Shown here piece after piece: positions 43,441-55,262 of a DNA stretch of 64,000 nt (positions are counted from its first letter, which is position 1; each line of letters begins with the position of its first letter). A program made the translations under genes and the position numbers. Source of the stretch: Isoetes taiwanensis. Taxonomy: Eukaryota > Streptophyta > Lycopodiopsida > Isoetales > Isoetaceae. Location: assembly GCA_021234155.1 (NCBI GenBank), contig JAJEKV010000058.1, positions 3,668,600 through 3,732,599 on the forward strand, in the 5' to 3' direction. The notes beneath the pieces were generated by a model. It made no database searches. It was given only the letters and a program-made list of their open reading frames with translations, and was not told where the DNA came from.

Positions 43441-46400
43441 CTTTAACCGGTAATGGCGGCAAGGCCCGAGAATCGCCGGAATGTCGAAGAAGAGACGCAG
43501 ATTACCTATTATCACGAATTTTTGAGAGCCACTCTAGGCTCAATGGTGCGTGCCTATCGATTTTGCTTGCCTCACGGAAGCCGTCATGCTGGAGCATGTA
43601 TATGAGCAATTGATTTTTCAAGATTGTGATTTTGTTTGGACTCTTTCCTCTACTTGGAAATGGGCTCCGGGGGCATGTTTTCCGAAATCCGATGCCATAT
43701 ATCTGCCGCTTGGTGGTGGATTGTATATTGATGCTTGAAGTCCTACCACGAATGGAGACAAACTGGCGGATTAGGGGTTTGGAAATATCGCTCTTATGAA
43801 GTCTCCATGTCGGGGAAGCGTAAATGCGGCTAAAGCGGCCTTTACTTAGATCCATCAGTGGAATGAACCCTGGCGATTTGGCTACCGGAAATGTAGCCAC
43901 CTTGAAGAGAAGAATGCTTACAGATCGGGGCCTGCTTGCCAAGCTTAACTACCCCTCGCAAGTTTGGAGGTTCGATTGTCGGACCAATACCGAACCTTTG
44001 GGAATGCAGGGCCATCCACCATGATGTAGAAAACTTCCCTTGTGAGTTTACCATCTCGAGGTTCGATCCGGACATGGTTCTGCGCGTTTTAGGATCTTAT
44101 GTGCATCGACAAATGGGTTTGAATGTTTACATTGCAGATTCAACTGTAGTCGATTCATGATGTTTGCATAAGGCTGCGGGACTTATTCCAATTGAAGCCA
44201 AGGTCTATACAAGATCTTCCAATCGTAGAAAATCAAAGGACACTCAAAGAACATAGATGTCTGCGCAACTTTTCATTCTAGTTACGCTCTCTGAGAGGCT
44301 TTGGATTCATGGGTAAATAATTACAAATGCGGGCTTCTATTGGTCCCTTTCGAGCCTTGTTCGCACAATTGTGGAGAGCAAGCGGTCCAATGAACTTCCC
44401 TCGGTGAGATACATCTATCATCTTCTAAACCGAAATAAATATACAATATACATGTTTAAGCTTGTGTTATGCGGACGATTGACATCATTATTAAGAGAAT
44501 CATAGAGGAATTTGAAGGCCGCCCTTTATCGCAAGGAGAACGAGGCAAGAAAGGTGTTCTAATGCTTTTTGCCTTTCATTTGTGTAATTTTTTTTTCGTC
44601 TTTAATTGGCACATTGATTGACAAGTCTATCACCATCGAAAACAACACATAACCAAGAAAAACTTCTAAAGTTGAGCGAGGTTAAGGCCCCTGCTTTGCT
44701 TATCGCGGGAAACGAAGTTGAGGTATTGTTTCGACTTAAATGCCTTTCTTTTTACTTTACATCAAATGAGCATGGCGACCATTGTTTATTGCAACTATGA
44801 TAGTTATTGTTTCAAAGAATCACATATTTGAGATTTGTAGGCGCTTTGATAATGTGGTGCTATCACGCGCGCCGTCATAGCCACCATTGCGGGGTTAGCA
44901 TCTTATTACTCTAGTTTTTGCTTTGATTCGGTCAAGGGTAACATCCTTTCGGTTCATGCGAGAGATTTGTTATGGTTGATGGGCCTATTCACAACCATGC
45001 AATTCATATTTGGGGTGAGTCTGTAGTAATTTCTTAAGTAATTGTTTCTTTATAGTGAAGAACTACTTTAGTTACTTAGAGATTACACTATTGTTTTGCG
45101 AGTTGATAACTAGCTTGCGGCATTAATTGGCGTCTATATATACAATGTGTTCGTCATTTTACGGATAGGCTTGCATCATATTGTCATTTGCACATTTAAC
45201 ATAAAAGGAAAGAAATCATATGCATGCATACTAATTTGAATGTTGTAGTGGCAGATCGGGAATGGATACGGATATTGCATGGGGCAATTAAAAGGATCTT
45301 GAGATGGAGCTTTGCACCACAAACTTTAAAGATTGCCTCGCTAAAGTGGACAAATGGTTACGCACATTACAATGAAGATATAAAAGCTGAATAATGTGAG
45401 GAAGGCACACACAGAGGTAAAATTTATAGTCCGAGCTTATGCACTTAGAAATCTTTTGCTAGTGCGGTCGGATAGATTTTAGTTGCAATGTTTAACATTC
45501 AAATAGTGCCGAAGAAACCAAGTGTGTAAAATCTTGAAACATTGTAGACGGATCCTTAGAAGGATTCAATTTCAATGAGATTTTGCATTGGCGGTCTGCT
45601 CGGTTTGGGTTATTAATTGCAAAGCTCAATTTGGATGATTCTTTGCATCATGAATTATTTTGCAATGATTACATGTCCGCTTTCCCCGCATTTGCATGTC
45701 CGAAAGTACATGTTTATTTTTGTGTCCCTTTTTCATTACATGCGCAATATTAATTATTCACTATTGCTTGCTAGACATTCGTGCAAGCCCGAGCAAAAAT
45801 GCATGGTATTTTCAGAACATGTTTGTGATAGAAGCCACGTTGGGAAACGATTTTTGCAACCAGTGTTGACCTTGAAATCCCATCCTTTTTCTAGTGTTTA
45901 GCTTTGAGCCTTTTGAAGCCATCAATTTGCGTGCAGACATGTGAGCATGGCCAAGACAGTGTGCGTGACAGGTGCTTCATTGCTAAGACCACTCGTTATG
46001 GACGTTGTGAAGCATTTTTCTTTTTTGTCAAGGCCGTTCTTTTCTGAGGAGTTATCTTAGGAGAGAAGCCATTTGCTAGGTGTTTGGCTATAATACGGGA
46101 TTGGGCGGCCATGGCGTTATTTTCTTTGTTTGGAGGACTTTGAAGATCTCTGGCGATAATGGGTAGATGCAATTCCGGCTGGCCGGAACGTCCTTTGGCG
46201 CTTTGCGGTGGTGTGTGGTGGTTTAGTGGGTGCGGGTGTGTATATCATGGTATTAGGTTGTAGTCCAATGTTTTGGCAAACTGCAAGTAATCCGAACTGT
46301 TGGTATTTTGGAGCCCGCTATACATGCATAGGATTACTAGACAATTTCGAGCTATGCAAGGGACATTCTTGGAAGAATGGGAAATATTTCTGTGCTTGGA

Positions 46401-46950
46401 TCATAAAGTGATAAATTATTACGTTCAAGGAGGGCAGATTGGTACATATATTTGTTTGAGGATAGCAAAAATATTCTGTGAAGCCTTTTGCAATATAAAT
46501 ATGGTAAATTACTGCATAGAGGAGTAGGTTTGAACTAGAAACACAACTTGCCATTTGTTGCAAAGGATGAATCCGAGCTTTTCGGACTATAGAATTATCC
46601 GATGCTTTCAAATTAATGCCCCCATCGTCAGAAATTGCTGCATAAGCTGCTCCCTGCATGTTAGTATTCCATTTTATGACGGAAGCAACCAAGATCTGCA
46701 AATCCCCTGTACAATTAAGCAACAGAGTAATTTTTGCCCTCAGATTTGCCGATATGTTTTGTGCAAAAAAAAACCTTAAATTGCCTTCACTCCTTGAGAT
46801 CAGTAGAATTTAATATGAATCGATAACATAACTAGCAGAAAATATAACTATGTTATTCACGCATGCAACAAAACCCTACAACTGTTACCTTTGTGGACAG
46901 TTTGCTCTATCAGTTGCAGACACAATGTTTAGCAAATATTTGTTGTTGTT
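43440..46950. other. No recognisable gene
   Basis: A 146-codon minus-strand frame (43,502-43,942) and overlapping plus-strand frames of 60-94 codons are open. None shows a motif I know, and the overlap of open frames on both strands suggests chance. Composition shifts between moderately GC-rich (43.4-44.2 kb) and AT-rich parts, so it is probably several old repeats. Confidence 0.45.
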
Positions 46951-46955
46951 TCTAG

Positions 46956-47304
46956 GTGATTTTGACGCTACCATTGAGCTGTTTCAGAGAGGTCTGAAGA
47001 TTCTGTCAGACAGTGGTGATTGTTCACAAGCTGATCCTGCAGTAGAAGCAGCACGCATGGAATTTGCTAAAGTACTTTCTGAGATGGGGAGGTGAATGTT
47101 AGGATCAAAATTACAATCAAAATGAGCTTTCATATGAATTTGATTTCTTCATTCAGCTTGAGTGGTTTAGGAAATGAAGCTCTTAATACTCCTTGTCTTA
47201 CCTTGATACTAACATACTCTATTTGCAGGAACTGCATGCAATTGCTTAGCTGCAATTTTGCATTCATTGGTACTAGATGATGAATCGAGAAAAGTTGATG
47301 TGTA
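46956..47304 (+). pseudogene. Two-exon fragment of an unidentified (TPR-like) gene
   Basis: Exon A, 46,956-47,091, follows TTTGTTGTTGTTTCTAG and ends before GTGAATG. It reads DFDATIELFQRGLKILSDSG followed by an AARMEFAKVLSEMGR helix, the kind of amphipathic helical pattern seen in tetratricopeptide repeats. Exon B begins at 47,229 after ATTTGCAG. Beyond a probable one-base shift it reads CLAAILHSLVLDDESRKVDV and then a stop. Canonical splice sites around short protein-like exons indicate a genuine gene piece. No upstream or downstream exons were found. The parent gene is not identified and TPR is only a guess from the helical pattern. Confidence 0.5.
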
Positions 47305-47339
47305 GAGTCACGAAGATACAGAGGCGAGTTAGGTCCCAA

Positions 47340-48300
47340 TCATAAGAAGGTTATGTTGACATTGAAGTTGCTTGTCATGCTTAATGATAAAATTTGGGAA
47401 AATGTAGAGAGGCTAAGTCATTGTATAAAAAGGCTAAAAGAATTTGAAGGCGGTCAAGGGGTATCATCTGGGTATTTTGCACTCCCTATGCCATATCTCA
47501 AGTTTCGACAAAAAATATAATAGTTAAGGTCACTAATTTTGAAGGCGTGAGTTTTATCAAATTGTTGATCGCCATGATGTTGATGTTTACGTGGCATTGC
47601 CCATCAGGATGATACATTCCACCTTGACTTAGAGGCCCCGAAAATCCTTAATGTCACAAAGGTTTGTCGTTCTTACGTTCCAATTCCACGTGCATAGAAT
47701 GTATGGCACACGTTTTGTAAAATCTAATGAGGTTGCATTTCTTTACGGCTAGGTCTTTGCAATATTTTTAAGATTATCCAATATGGAAAATTGTTTGAAC
47801 TAGATAAGATTTTCAAAGGCGAGGAAGATGGACCTCCTTAAACTTTGCAAAAACATAGTCCCACGTTTGCAAACAAAAAGACCACGTCTTTGAATCATCC
47901 ATCGTCACCCTAAACTACTTAGCCGCACCCGACAATGGTATTGTCATGTAAGGAACGCCTCGGATGGGCTCTACGCTCTGTTTGTTGAAGGCGGTGCATT
48001 ATAATGTCGTCAATAGATACGCTTTCGTCGATTATTTGTTACGCGATAATTTGGCAAAAAGCTGAACAAAGGGACGCAAAAGATTTTGAGTTTCGTTTTA
48101 TTACCTCACCTTGGTTTTATAGCACAAAAATAATATACATGCATCTTTCCGGTGCATAAATTTTATATTTGGTTAGGTTATAACATTATCAAATTCAAAG
48201 ACAAATCCAATACGTAACTTAAATGATAAAGATTCGCTTATATTAACAGCAGCTAAATTTGCAAAACAACACTAAATTCCTCCACACATTGCCACCTTCA
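47340..48300. other. No recognisable gene
   Basis: AT-rich sequence with no frame above 60 codons that resembles a protein. No repeats were noticed. Confidence 0.5.
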
Positions 48301-48311
48301 AGTGAACACTA

Positions 48312-49230
48312 TTTTTTTTTTTTTTTTTTTGAAGGACGTCAAGCTTTATTCACCAACTAGAAAACCGAGGAGCAACATAAATGCAAAGACAGGATTATAA
48401 CCCCAGTGGACAAACCGATCCAACTGAGCACAACCACCTGCCTATGCAAAAGAATGAATCTGAAGGTAAGCATGCCAGATCAGTACTTTCTTCTCTTGAT
48501 CAAGAGAAGAACAATTGTAAGCCATAACAATTTTATCTTGCGCCCACTGAAGAACAACCTCATCTGCAGTATCTATGCCCTTAAAGATAAACAACCTCCT
48601 TCTCTTCAGATTGACCATAAAAGCCCCGAGATGCACACGAGATGAAAAGCTTCGTTTCCGTTGTTTGGGCCAAGCATCGGGATAGATAGCAAGCAAAATT
48701 TTTCGGCTAGATCGAGACGCGTGCCAAAAGGGTCAACAACCAAGACCATGCACGCGAAGCCTCTCACACAAGAAAAACAATGCTCAATACTCTCAACCCT
48801 TTCTTTGGCATAAAGGGCGAGCTGCTGAAATCCGATTATCCATTTTATGGACTAACCCGTTGACTCTCGAGGCATCTATGGATCACTTGCCACCACAAAA
48901 CTACTACTTTGGGGTGAAGCGGCTTATCCCATACCCATATCAAACACTTTTCCATTGTGGGTGAGGGACTGAAGATGCCATCTATTAGATGGAGGCGGGA
49001 TTTCGAATGCACAAGCAATTTATACACGAAGACACAAACCGCCCGGTTGGGATATCGATGGCAACCCCATATGACTACCTCAATCGTGGACCGAATCACG
49101 TGGCAACAATGCAGCAATATATGCTCGTCTATGGTAGCTCCGGTAGCAATGGCCGATGTCGCAAAAGGCGGGCTTGAAGTTTGTCCGGATATGGTCAAGC
49201 GATTGCTGCGCGGGTAGCGTGGCGGCATTC
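48312..49230 (-). mobile_element. 5'-truncated antisense LINE, 3' part with poly-A tail
   Basis: A T19 run at 48,312-48,330 is the poly-A tail read in reverse. Just inside it on the minus strand AATAAAGCTTGACGTCCTTC supplies a polyadenylation signal. Near 48,845-48,965 the minus strand reads CLIWVWDKPLHPKVVVLWWQ followed by VIHRCLESQRV, the W-x8-P-K-V-x2-(F/L)-x-W block that begins the zinc-binding segment of plant LINE ORF2. After a frameshift the expected later cysteines and histidines follow. Frames continue to 49,228. The inserted copy is truncated and dead. Confidence 0.75.
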
Positions 49231-49690
49231 ACTTGTTGGACATGGCCGGGCATCGTGGGCCCGTAACGCCCAGCGATGATGTTGTTTTGTCGCGGGGGCA
49301 TCTATGTTGAAATCTCCATGAGGGCGATCCCTAGCAAAGATTGGCTCCAAGCGTGGATTGCGATGTTGAACTCGGCAATCGCTCTAATATTGTCAAGGAA
49401 TTGCCGCATGCTCCGCCGTGGTGCCTATATATATTTGCCGTGTGTAGCATGGTACCCGTGGTGCGATCTCGAACGTGGCAAGCGATGGTACATCCGAGAG
49501 CTCCGTGAACGAGTTGGTGGTTGAGAAGCTCGAGCCTGTCGATGTCGTAAAGTAAAATGCAAATGCAAATGCGAATGCGAATGCGTAACACACCTTCACA
49601 AAATGTCAATGTCTTAAAATAGCAATTTCGATTCAAATACTCTATTGTCTACAACTACAACATAAGCCATTTCACTCTTCGGCCATGGAG

Positions 49691-49729
49691 GGCAACCCTC
49701 CGTGCGCAGCACCTTGTTTTATTTGCGAG
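49691..49729 (+). mobile_element. Candidate Helitron 3' terminus (same family as 34.9 kb)
   Basis: GGCAACCCTCCGTGCGCAGC and following bases match the 34.9 kb end over about 35 bp, and similarity stops within a few bases of the position equivalent to CTAG (here CGAG). The fit to the Helitron end rule is weaker here because of that T-to-G change. No 5' end was found. Confidence 0.35.
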
Positions 49730-49858
49730 TAGACCACCTCTTCTTTTTGGGTTGCCTGAAGGGCGAGGCCTAGGCATCGTGTGAGAAAATAGGATATTTA
49801 GAGGAATGTTTCTCCTTGGATGGTGGATGCGTGGCTTATTGAAAATGTAAATGTATGG

Positions 49859-49961
49859 CATCCCATCCCATTTTAAAAATTTTAAAAGATGTACTAGAAA
49901 CGTGTGCCCGCCCATCCCATTTTAAAAGATGTACTAGAAACGTGTGCCCGGCGATGCCCCA
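49859..49961. repeat. Tandem repeat (~48 bp units) hosting the Helitron
   Basis: Units of the form CATCCCATTTTAAAAGATGT followed by ACTAGAAACGTGTGCCCGGC occur at about 49,859-49,911 and 49,912-49,959. A third unit is split: its first two bases are at 49,960-49,961 and the remainder is at 52,608-52,655. The split is exactly at an A-T step. Confidence 0.9.
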
Positions 49962-50374
49962 TCCTATATATATATCCCTATATAATAAAGTTTTAATGTA
50001 AGTAAATATGTAATGGACCATGCCCTAAAATGGACGGCTCGGATCTTACCTTAAAAAATAGACTTAAATGGATGGGTTAGATCTTACCCAGGGCTTCGAA
50101 TGTTCGGCCGGCTGAGATGCCTCGATATATTTACACCGTCAAGATTTATTTTCTTACCTTTTTTTTTCGTTGGGTTTAAACGGTGAGAGGTTCGAATGGT
50201 ACAGAGCGGAGCGTGTGCCTCTCCTGAAGCGCCTTCGGAATCTAGGCGCATTGGAGCGAGCAGGCACCATCAATTCGATTTCTACGGTTCGGCTTTGCGT
50301 TTTGGCTCCCATATCACAGAATTAACAGACTTTTAGTTTCTATATTCCACCAAAATAGTTTCCCTAATTTTGCC

Positions 50375-50820
50375 TATAGTGATCCGTGTCGGCAATGATT
50401 TGATATGGCTACTGCAGGTAATCTTGCAAGTATGGCTATGGTTCCTGCTTCACTTCGTTTGAAATTGTATGCAGATATATATGGCAAAAAATCTAGCAAG
50501 CAAGGTGTTTGCCTTCTAGCCAGGCCACAGGGCTTTCCATTCTGTTGTAACTGTAGGAACATGTTGCCAAATCTTCCAGCTATAGTGCTTCATGCCGGTG
50601 ATGATCTGATATGGCGGCTACAGGTAATCTTGGATTTTCTTTTTGCTTGCAACTATGACCTTCCGGCTTCATTTCGTTTGAAATTGTATGCAGTTTTGTA
50701 TTACAAAAGATCTTGCAAGGTGCTAGCCTTCTACCCAGGCCGCAAGTCTTGCCATTCTATTGAACTGGAGGAACATGTTGCCAAATCTTCCAGGTATAGT
50801 GCTCCATGCCGGTGATGATC
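50375..50820. repeat. ~210 bp tandem duplication inside the Helitron
   Basis: Two units starting TATAGTG (50,375-50,580 and 50,581-50,794) and the first 26 bp of a third share most of their sequence, including TTTCGTTTGAAATTGTATGC and AACATGTTGCCAAATCTTCC. They have drifted by substitutions and small indels. The frame open across them reads a corresponding duplicated peptide (F-R-L-K-L-Y-A), but the duplication rather than selection may explain the openness. Confidence 0.9.
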
Positions 50821-51196
50821 TTCAAAAGGTTTGGATTTTGTAGCTGAGACAGAAAATATTCAAGCACTCTTCAAGGTGACTATGAACACAAAGAAGATGA
50901 CTATGTAAGCATGGAAAAGCAAGGGTGCATTAAGGCCTTCTGATTGTGCTTGAATTTTCTCTCTTCAAGGTGATTCACAGATGGAGTTCTCATCTGGCAC
51001 ACAAAGATGGACACTATGTAAACATGGAAAAGCATGGTGCATTAAGGCCTTATGCAGACTTTGCGCTTGGTGCTCTTCATGCACCCAACTGATATTACAA
51101 GACCTTAAACATAAGACAGTGTTTGCTTCAGAACGGCATGCCAACTAGGTAGAGATTCATGCTCAAATGCGTTAATTTTTTTCAACATCTGTTATT

Positions 51197-51353
51197 GGAT
51201 CTTATGTGGAAGTTATTTAAGGCAATGATATTTGATCTTTTCTGTGGCTTAGGGAGTGCATGAAGGCAACTAGAGGATCTTATGTGGAAGTTATTTAAGG
51301 CAATGATATTTGACCTTTTCTGTGGCTTACGGAGTGCATGAAGGCAACTAGAG
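51197..51353. repeat. 78 bp tandem duplication inside the Helitron
   Basis: Two nearly identical units begin GGATCTTATGTGGAAGTTAT at 51,197 and 51,275. They differ by only two or three bases, so this is a recent duplication. Confidence 0.95.
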
Positions 51354-51473
51354 GTTCATATTAACACAGATAAAAATAGAGCTGCTAATCATTCACAATG
51401 TTTGCATGTGGTTGCCAAGATTGGAGGCCAAATGGAGATCTTCTTGCTTGCTGAAATTGCCATCTGACTAGAC

Positions 51474-51607
51474 ATTACCACCCTAGAGCATTTTGTAGTT
51501 GATGAATATTTTATACAAAGTTGTTCCGTGTCTTCTACACATTACCAGCGCCTGGAGCATTTTGTAGTTGATGAATATTTTATACAAAGTTGTTCCTGTG
51601 TCTTCTG
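51474..51607. repeat. 67 bp tandem duplication inside the Helitron
   Basis: Units starting ATTACCA at 51,474 and 51,541 share GAGCATTTTGTAGTTGATGA and the following 30 bp, with a few differences near their starts. Confidence 0.9.
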
Positions 51608-52198
51608 ATACACGAATGTTTGCACACCTTTTGGTAAATAATCTGGATAAATTGGCCCCGTATGATAATACACCTCAGGGGTTTTAAGGCATCTTATGAT
51701 CCGGAGTAGACAGTAATGCATTATTGTATATTGTGGTTGAAGTATAAATTTAAGTTTTCTGAGCTTAACTAATATTTTCTTCTATTGATGATGTACTGCT
51801 CTTATACTGCTTTTAAGCTCTCAAGCTTTCTCTCCAGCCAGCAAAGACTAGGGATCTACAATTTATGGTCAATGTTGTGATTCAGAGTACAAGCCTCATC
51901 TAAACCTATTATTGATGACCTCATGGCTAGATATCTTGAAGTGGCATTATTTGGAATTATGGGGTAGATTCTTTCAGGCCCAACATTTTAATGCATTTAG
52001 CTGTCACCTTTGGTCCAGCAGTTTTGTTTAATAACATGGCCTTTTCTAATTTTTTACTTTTCCAACCAACTTCCAATTCATCTCTACGTCTTGGTGCACT
52101 TTTATCAAAACAAAATTATCTGAAATTTGTTTCATAAACAAGTTAGCGCACTCAATACACTATCATGTATCAAATTTCACATTCTAAGCTTTTACATA

Positions 52199-52500
52199 CT
52201 TAGATGTTGAAGGGCTATTGCCAAAAACTACAAAAAAAAAAAAATATTGAGTATTTTGCTTAGATGTTGGAAGGTCACTTGATTGCCAAAAACTACAAAA
52301 AAAAAAAATATTGGGTATTTTCATGCACTCAATACACTATCATGTATTCACATTATGGACTTGGACTGCATAATTTACTTAGATGTTGAAGGGCTATTGC
52401 GAAAAACTACAACAAAAAAATATTGAGTATTTTGCTTAGATGTTGAAAGGTCACTTGATTGCCAAAAACTACAAAAAAGAAAATATTGAGTATTTTCATG
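52199..52500. repeat. Four-fold repeated block with A-runs near the Helitron 3' end
   Basis: CTTAGATGTTGRAAGG followed by AAAAACTACAAAAAA and ATATTGAGTATTTT occurs four times in two alternating versions (with and without TCACTTGATTGCC), at about 52,200, 52,260, 52,378 and 52,435. A doublet has apparently been duplicated as a whole. Confidence 0.9.
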
Positions 52501-52655
52501 CCATCGGCATGTTTCTACTATTTGTTATTATTATTGAGTTCCTCATTGCCTGCAAAACATTTATAGACTACCAACTTATGCCCAGCAACGCTGGGCACCG
52601 TTACTAGTCCCATTTTAAAAGATGTACTAGAAACGTGTGCCCGGCGATGCCGGGG

Positions 52656-55250
52656 CATTAGTCCTAGACGTGTGGAATGGCTTGACGTAATGGAGTTTAT
52701 ATGTGCATTAAAGAGCTGGAAATGTAATTATGCCTATAGTTGTCGTAGAGTGCCAAGTGTGAAGGGTTGTAGATGTAATTGTGTATGTAGATGTAATGGA
52801 GTGTCAATGTAATGGAGTGTTAGAACTTGGTAAGTCACCATGTTGGACTCCATCTTTAAAAGTTTTAAATTTGCGTGACATTCTATCCCTAAATATAAGC
52901 ATTAAACACTAAATTTGCGGTATGATGACATGGTTGATAGCATTGCATGATCCATCTATGAGATGTATCATTAGTATTCATGATATTAGTATTCATGATG
53001 TGATAAATTCTCAAGTCCTTGAATGACTCAAATCCTTAAACTCGCCCTAAATGTGCAATTTATCAAACATGTTTGACATGCATATGTTCAATTATTTAGT
53101 ACTATTACCTTAGGCCAGATCATGCGATCGGCGATGCCTGGCATTAGTCTTGAGCACGTGGAGGGTATATGAAATGGAGTTTGTAGGTGGAATAGATGGT
53201 TGTAGATACTAAGGATAGAATGGAGTGCTTAAATGTGAAGGACATTGTGCATCCTATTTGAAGTGGGATGGAAAATACAAATGATGCTTTTAAAATGGGA
53301 ACAGACAAACAAATACAATTTTAACGTCCATGGGAAGCTCACAGAGATTATGGACAACATCTACGCAAATATGCTATGTTTTAGATTTAAAATGCCTAGA
53401 TGATATTCACAGTATAGAGCTGAAACATTAATTATACATACACAAAGCATGTTGAATTCTATATCAAAATTCCACTCTCAAAAGCTACGGGAGCGTGTGT
53501 GAATGTACAACAGCCTACCACACTATTAAATAGACCACTGGCAATAACCTTCTAGCTTGATCTATCATAGTTTCTATTTTATTCTATTCATAATTTAATC
53601 CATAGTGCTTATCGATGGAAGGTGACCTTCGTTAAGTGTGTTATTGGCCTTGGACGGCCCTAATCTTACCAATGGGGCTAAAGAAATTGTAATGAAGTGT
53701 ATATTTTATTTTATACCAATAGATGATGTTTCTTTAGCATTTTTTTAGAGTGTCGATGTATTTGCATAAATGTTTTTGAGATGGTACTTAATGAGTTACA
53801 CTTTCATACATATTATTAATAAATGTGTTATTAAGTAATGTCCAAGATGTATAAATTGAATATTTTCCATGCCTAGGGGTTCCACTTGCACACACACAAA
53901 CATGAAATACTAATTTAAGTAGAAATGTTTGTTCCTGTGCTACATTCTTACATCTGCTCAGATGGTGTAACAAAGAGCTGATTGCAAGCTCAAATAGATT
54001 ATAATTTGTAATTGTCCAAGTAAGTAAACAAATCTTGGTTAGGACAAAAAAAACATAAAAAAAAAAAAATGCATAAACCTCATTCACATAGGTTGCTTGT
54101 AAGGGGAAGGGGTTTGTCGCAATTTGTTTCCTACAAATGGCCTATAAAGTAGATTGAAGTTCCTCTGAAATTGCATATACAGTCTGCAAAAACATTAACC
54201 TATGTTGAACTGCAGATCTCAAACAAATGATCATATGTTCAACTATTATTTTATGGTGGTAAGAGGAGTATGGACATGCCATTTTTTCGAGTTTCAAAGT
54301 GGCAAAGGTGTTGTAATTTCTTGAAAGAATCCCAATGAACTTTTTACGAAAAAATGCTATTTCTATTGTCAATGAGTTCTAACAGTCGCCATAAACAAAT
54401 TTGTATAATCAACAAAACATTTGTGGGGACATTGGCCTTGTTGCCACATAATACAAAGCAACAGAAATATCAACACTATGGACTAAAATTGTGTCACCCA
54501 AGCCGCATGATTAATCAAACTACAATCTCGTGCATGTTTTAGGCAACATACTTAATGAAGTGTCACAGCACACTTTAACAAACGCCACCTTCCATCAGTA
54601 AGCAGTATGGATCAAATTATGAATTTAACAAAGTTCTACGATGGACACTTAATAAAGCACCAATAAGAGTTCTATGAGGTGCGTAGTAGAAGATGAGATC
54701 AAGATTCTGCCCAGATCTAAGGTGTTACTGATCAAAAGTCATGATAGCCACTGCAACTGCAACCACGACAAATCATTAATCTATACAATATTGGGCTGGA
54801 GATTTGACTGTCGAACTCATGTCTTAATAGCATGCATTACCCACCTTGGTTCTGATCCCAAGTGCCTATAAAGTACTTCAAACCTAGAAACAAATAAAAA
54901 ATGTAGGAAGGATTACCAAAATATGGTTTATAAAAGGTACTTGTGGCGAAGTTAACTGTGAAGCATGATGCTCATTTGGATGAATTTGTAACATCTGGCC
55001 ACAAATAAGTGGTGCATAAATAGTCTACAATCTGTAAGCTACATCTTCATGTGCAAACTGTTTTGTACAGCATCACACAAAGCGTCATGTTGCAGGATGA
55101 TGTCTTAGCTTCTATATAATCAGAGTCAATAGCATTTGCAAATGAAAGTTATTGCAGCAATTCAACATTTTGCAAAGATTCAGATCAAGCATGTTACATG
55201 AAAATCATAATTCGAAATATCATGTTACCATGCATGCCAGTAAAAATGCA
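52656..55250. other. No recognisable gene; a diverged repeat pair at 52.64 and 53.13 kb
   Basis: CGGCGATGCCGGGGCATTAG with its downstream stretch near 52,640-52,740 is echoed at about 53,128-53,200 (CGGCGATGCCTGGCATTAGT, then ACGTGGAG and ATGGAGTTT). The rest is AT-rich, with frames of at most 99 codons that show no known motif. Confidence 0.5.
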
Positions 55251-55262
55251 ATGGAGCAATAC

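Larger units (their letters stand above)
49962..52607 (+). mobile_element. Non-autonomous Helitron with precise ends (2,646 bp)
   Basis: The left end is A followed by TCCTATATATATATCCCTAT. The right end is the hairpin GCCCAGCAACGCTGGGC (52,580-52,596), 7 nt, CTAG (52,604-52,607) and T. These are the standard Helitron signals: insertion between A and T, a 5' TC, and a hairpin before CTRR. The flanking tandem units show the uninterrupted sequence, confirming both ends and the absence of a target-site duplication. No Rep/helicase or RPA-like coding sequence is present. One frame of 136 codons at 50,405-50,815 spans an internal duplication and is probably not a gene. The interior is made of successive local duplications. 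Confidence 0.85.

Noticed and set aside
43502-43942. 146-codon minus-strand frame as a gene
   Set aside because: No motif is seen, open frames overlap on the opposite strand, and there is no promoter or splice context.
50405-50815. 136-codon frame in the Helitron as a gene
   Set aside because: It spans a tandem duplication, has no known motif, and neither Rep, helicase nor RPA features are visible.
52640-52672. A further Helitron 3' end (hairpin then CCTAG)
   Set aside because: Similarity with the copy near 53.13 kb continues past the CTAG position and the following base is A, not T.
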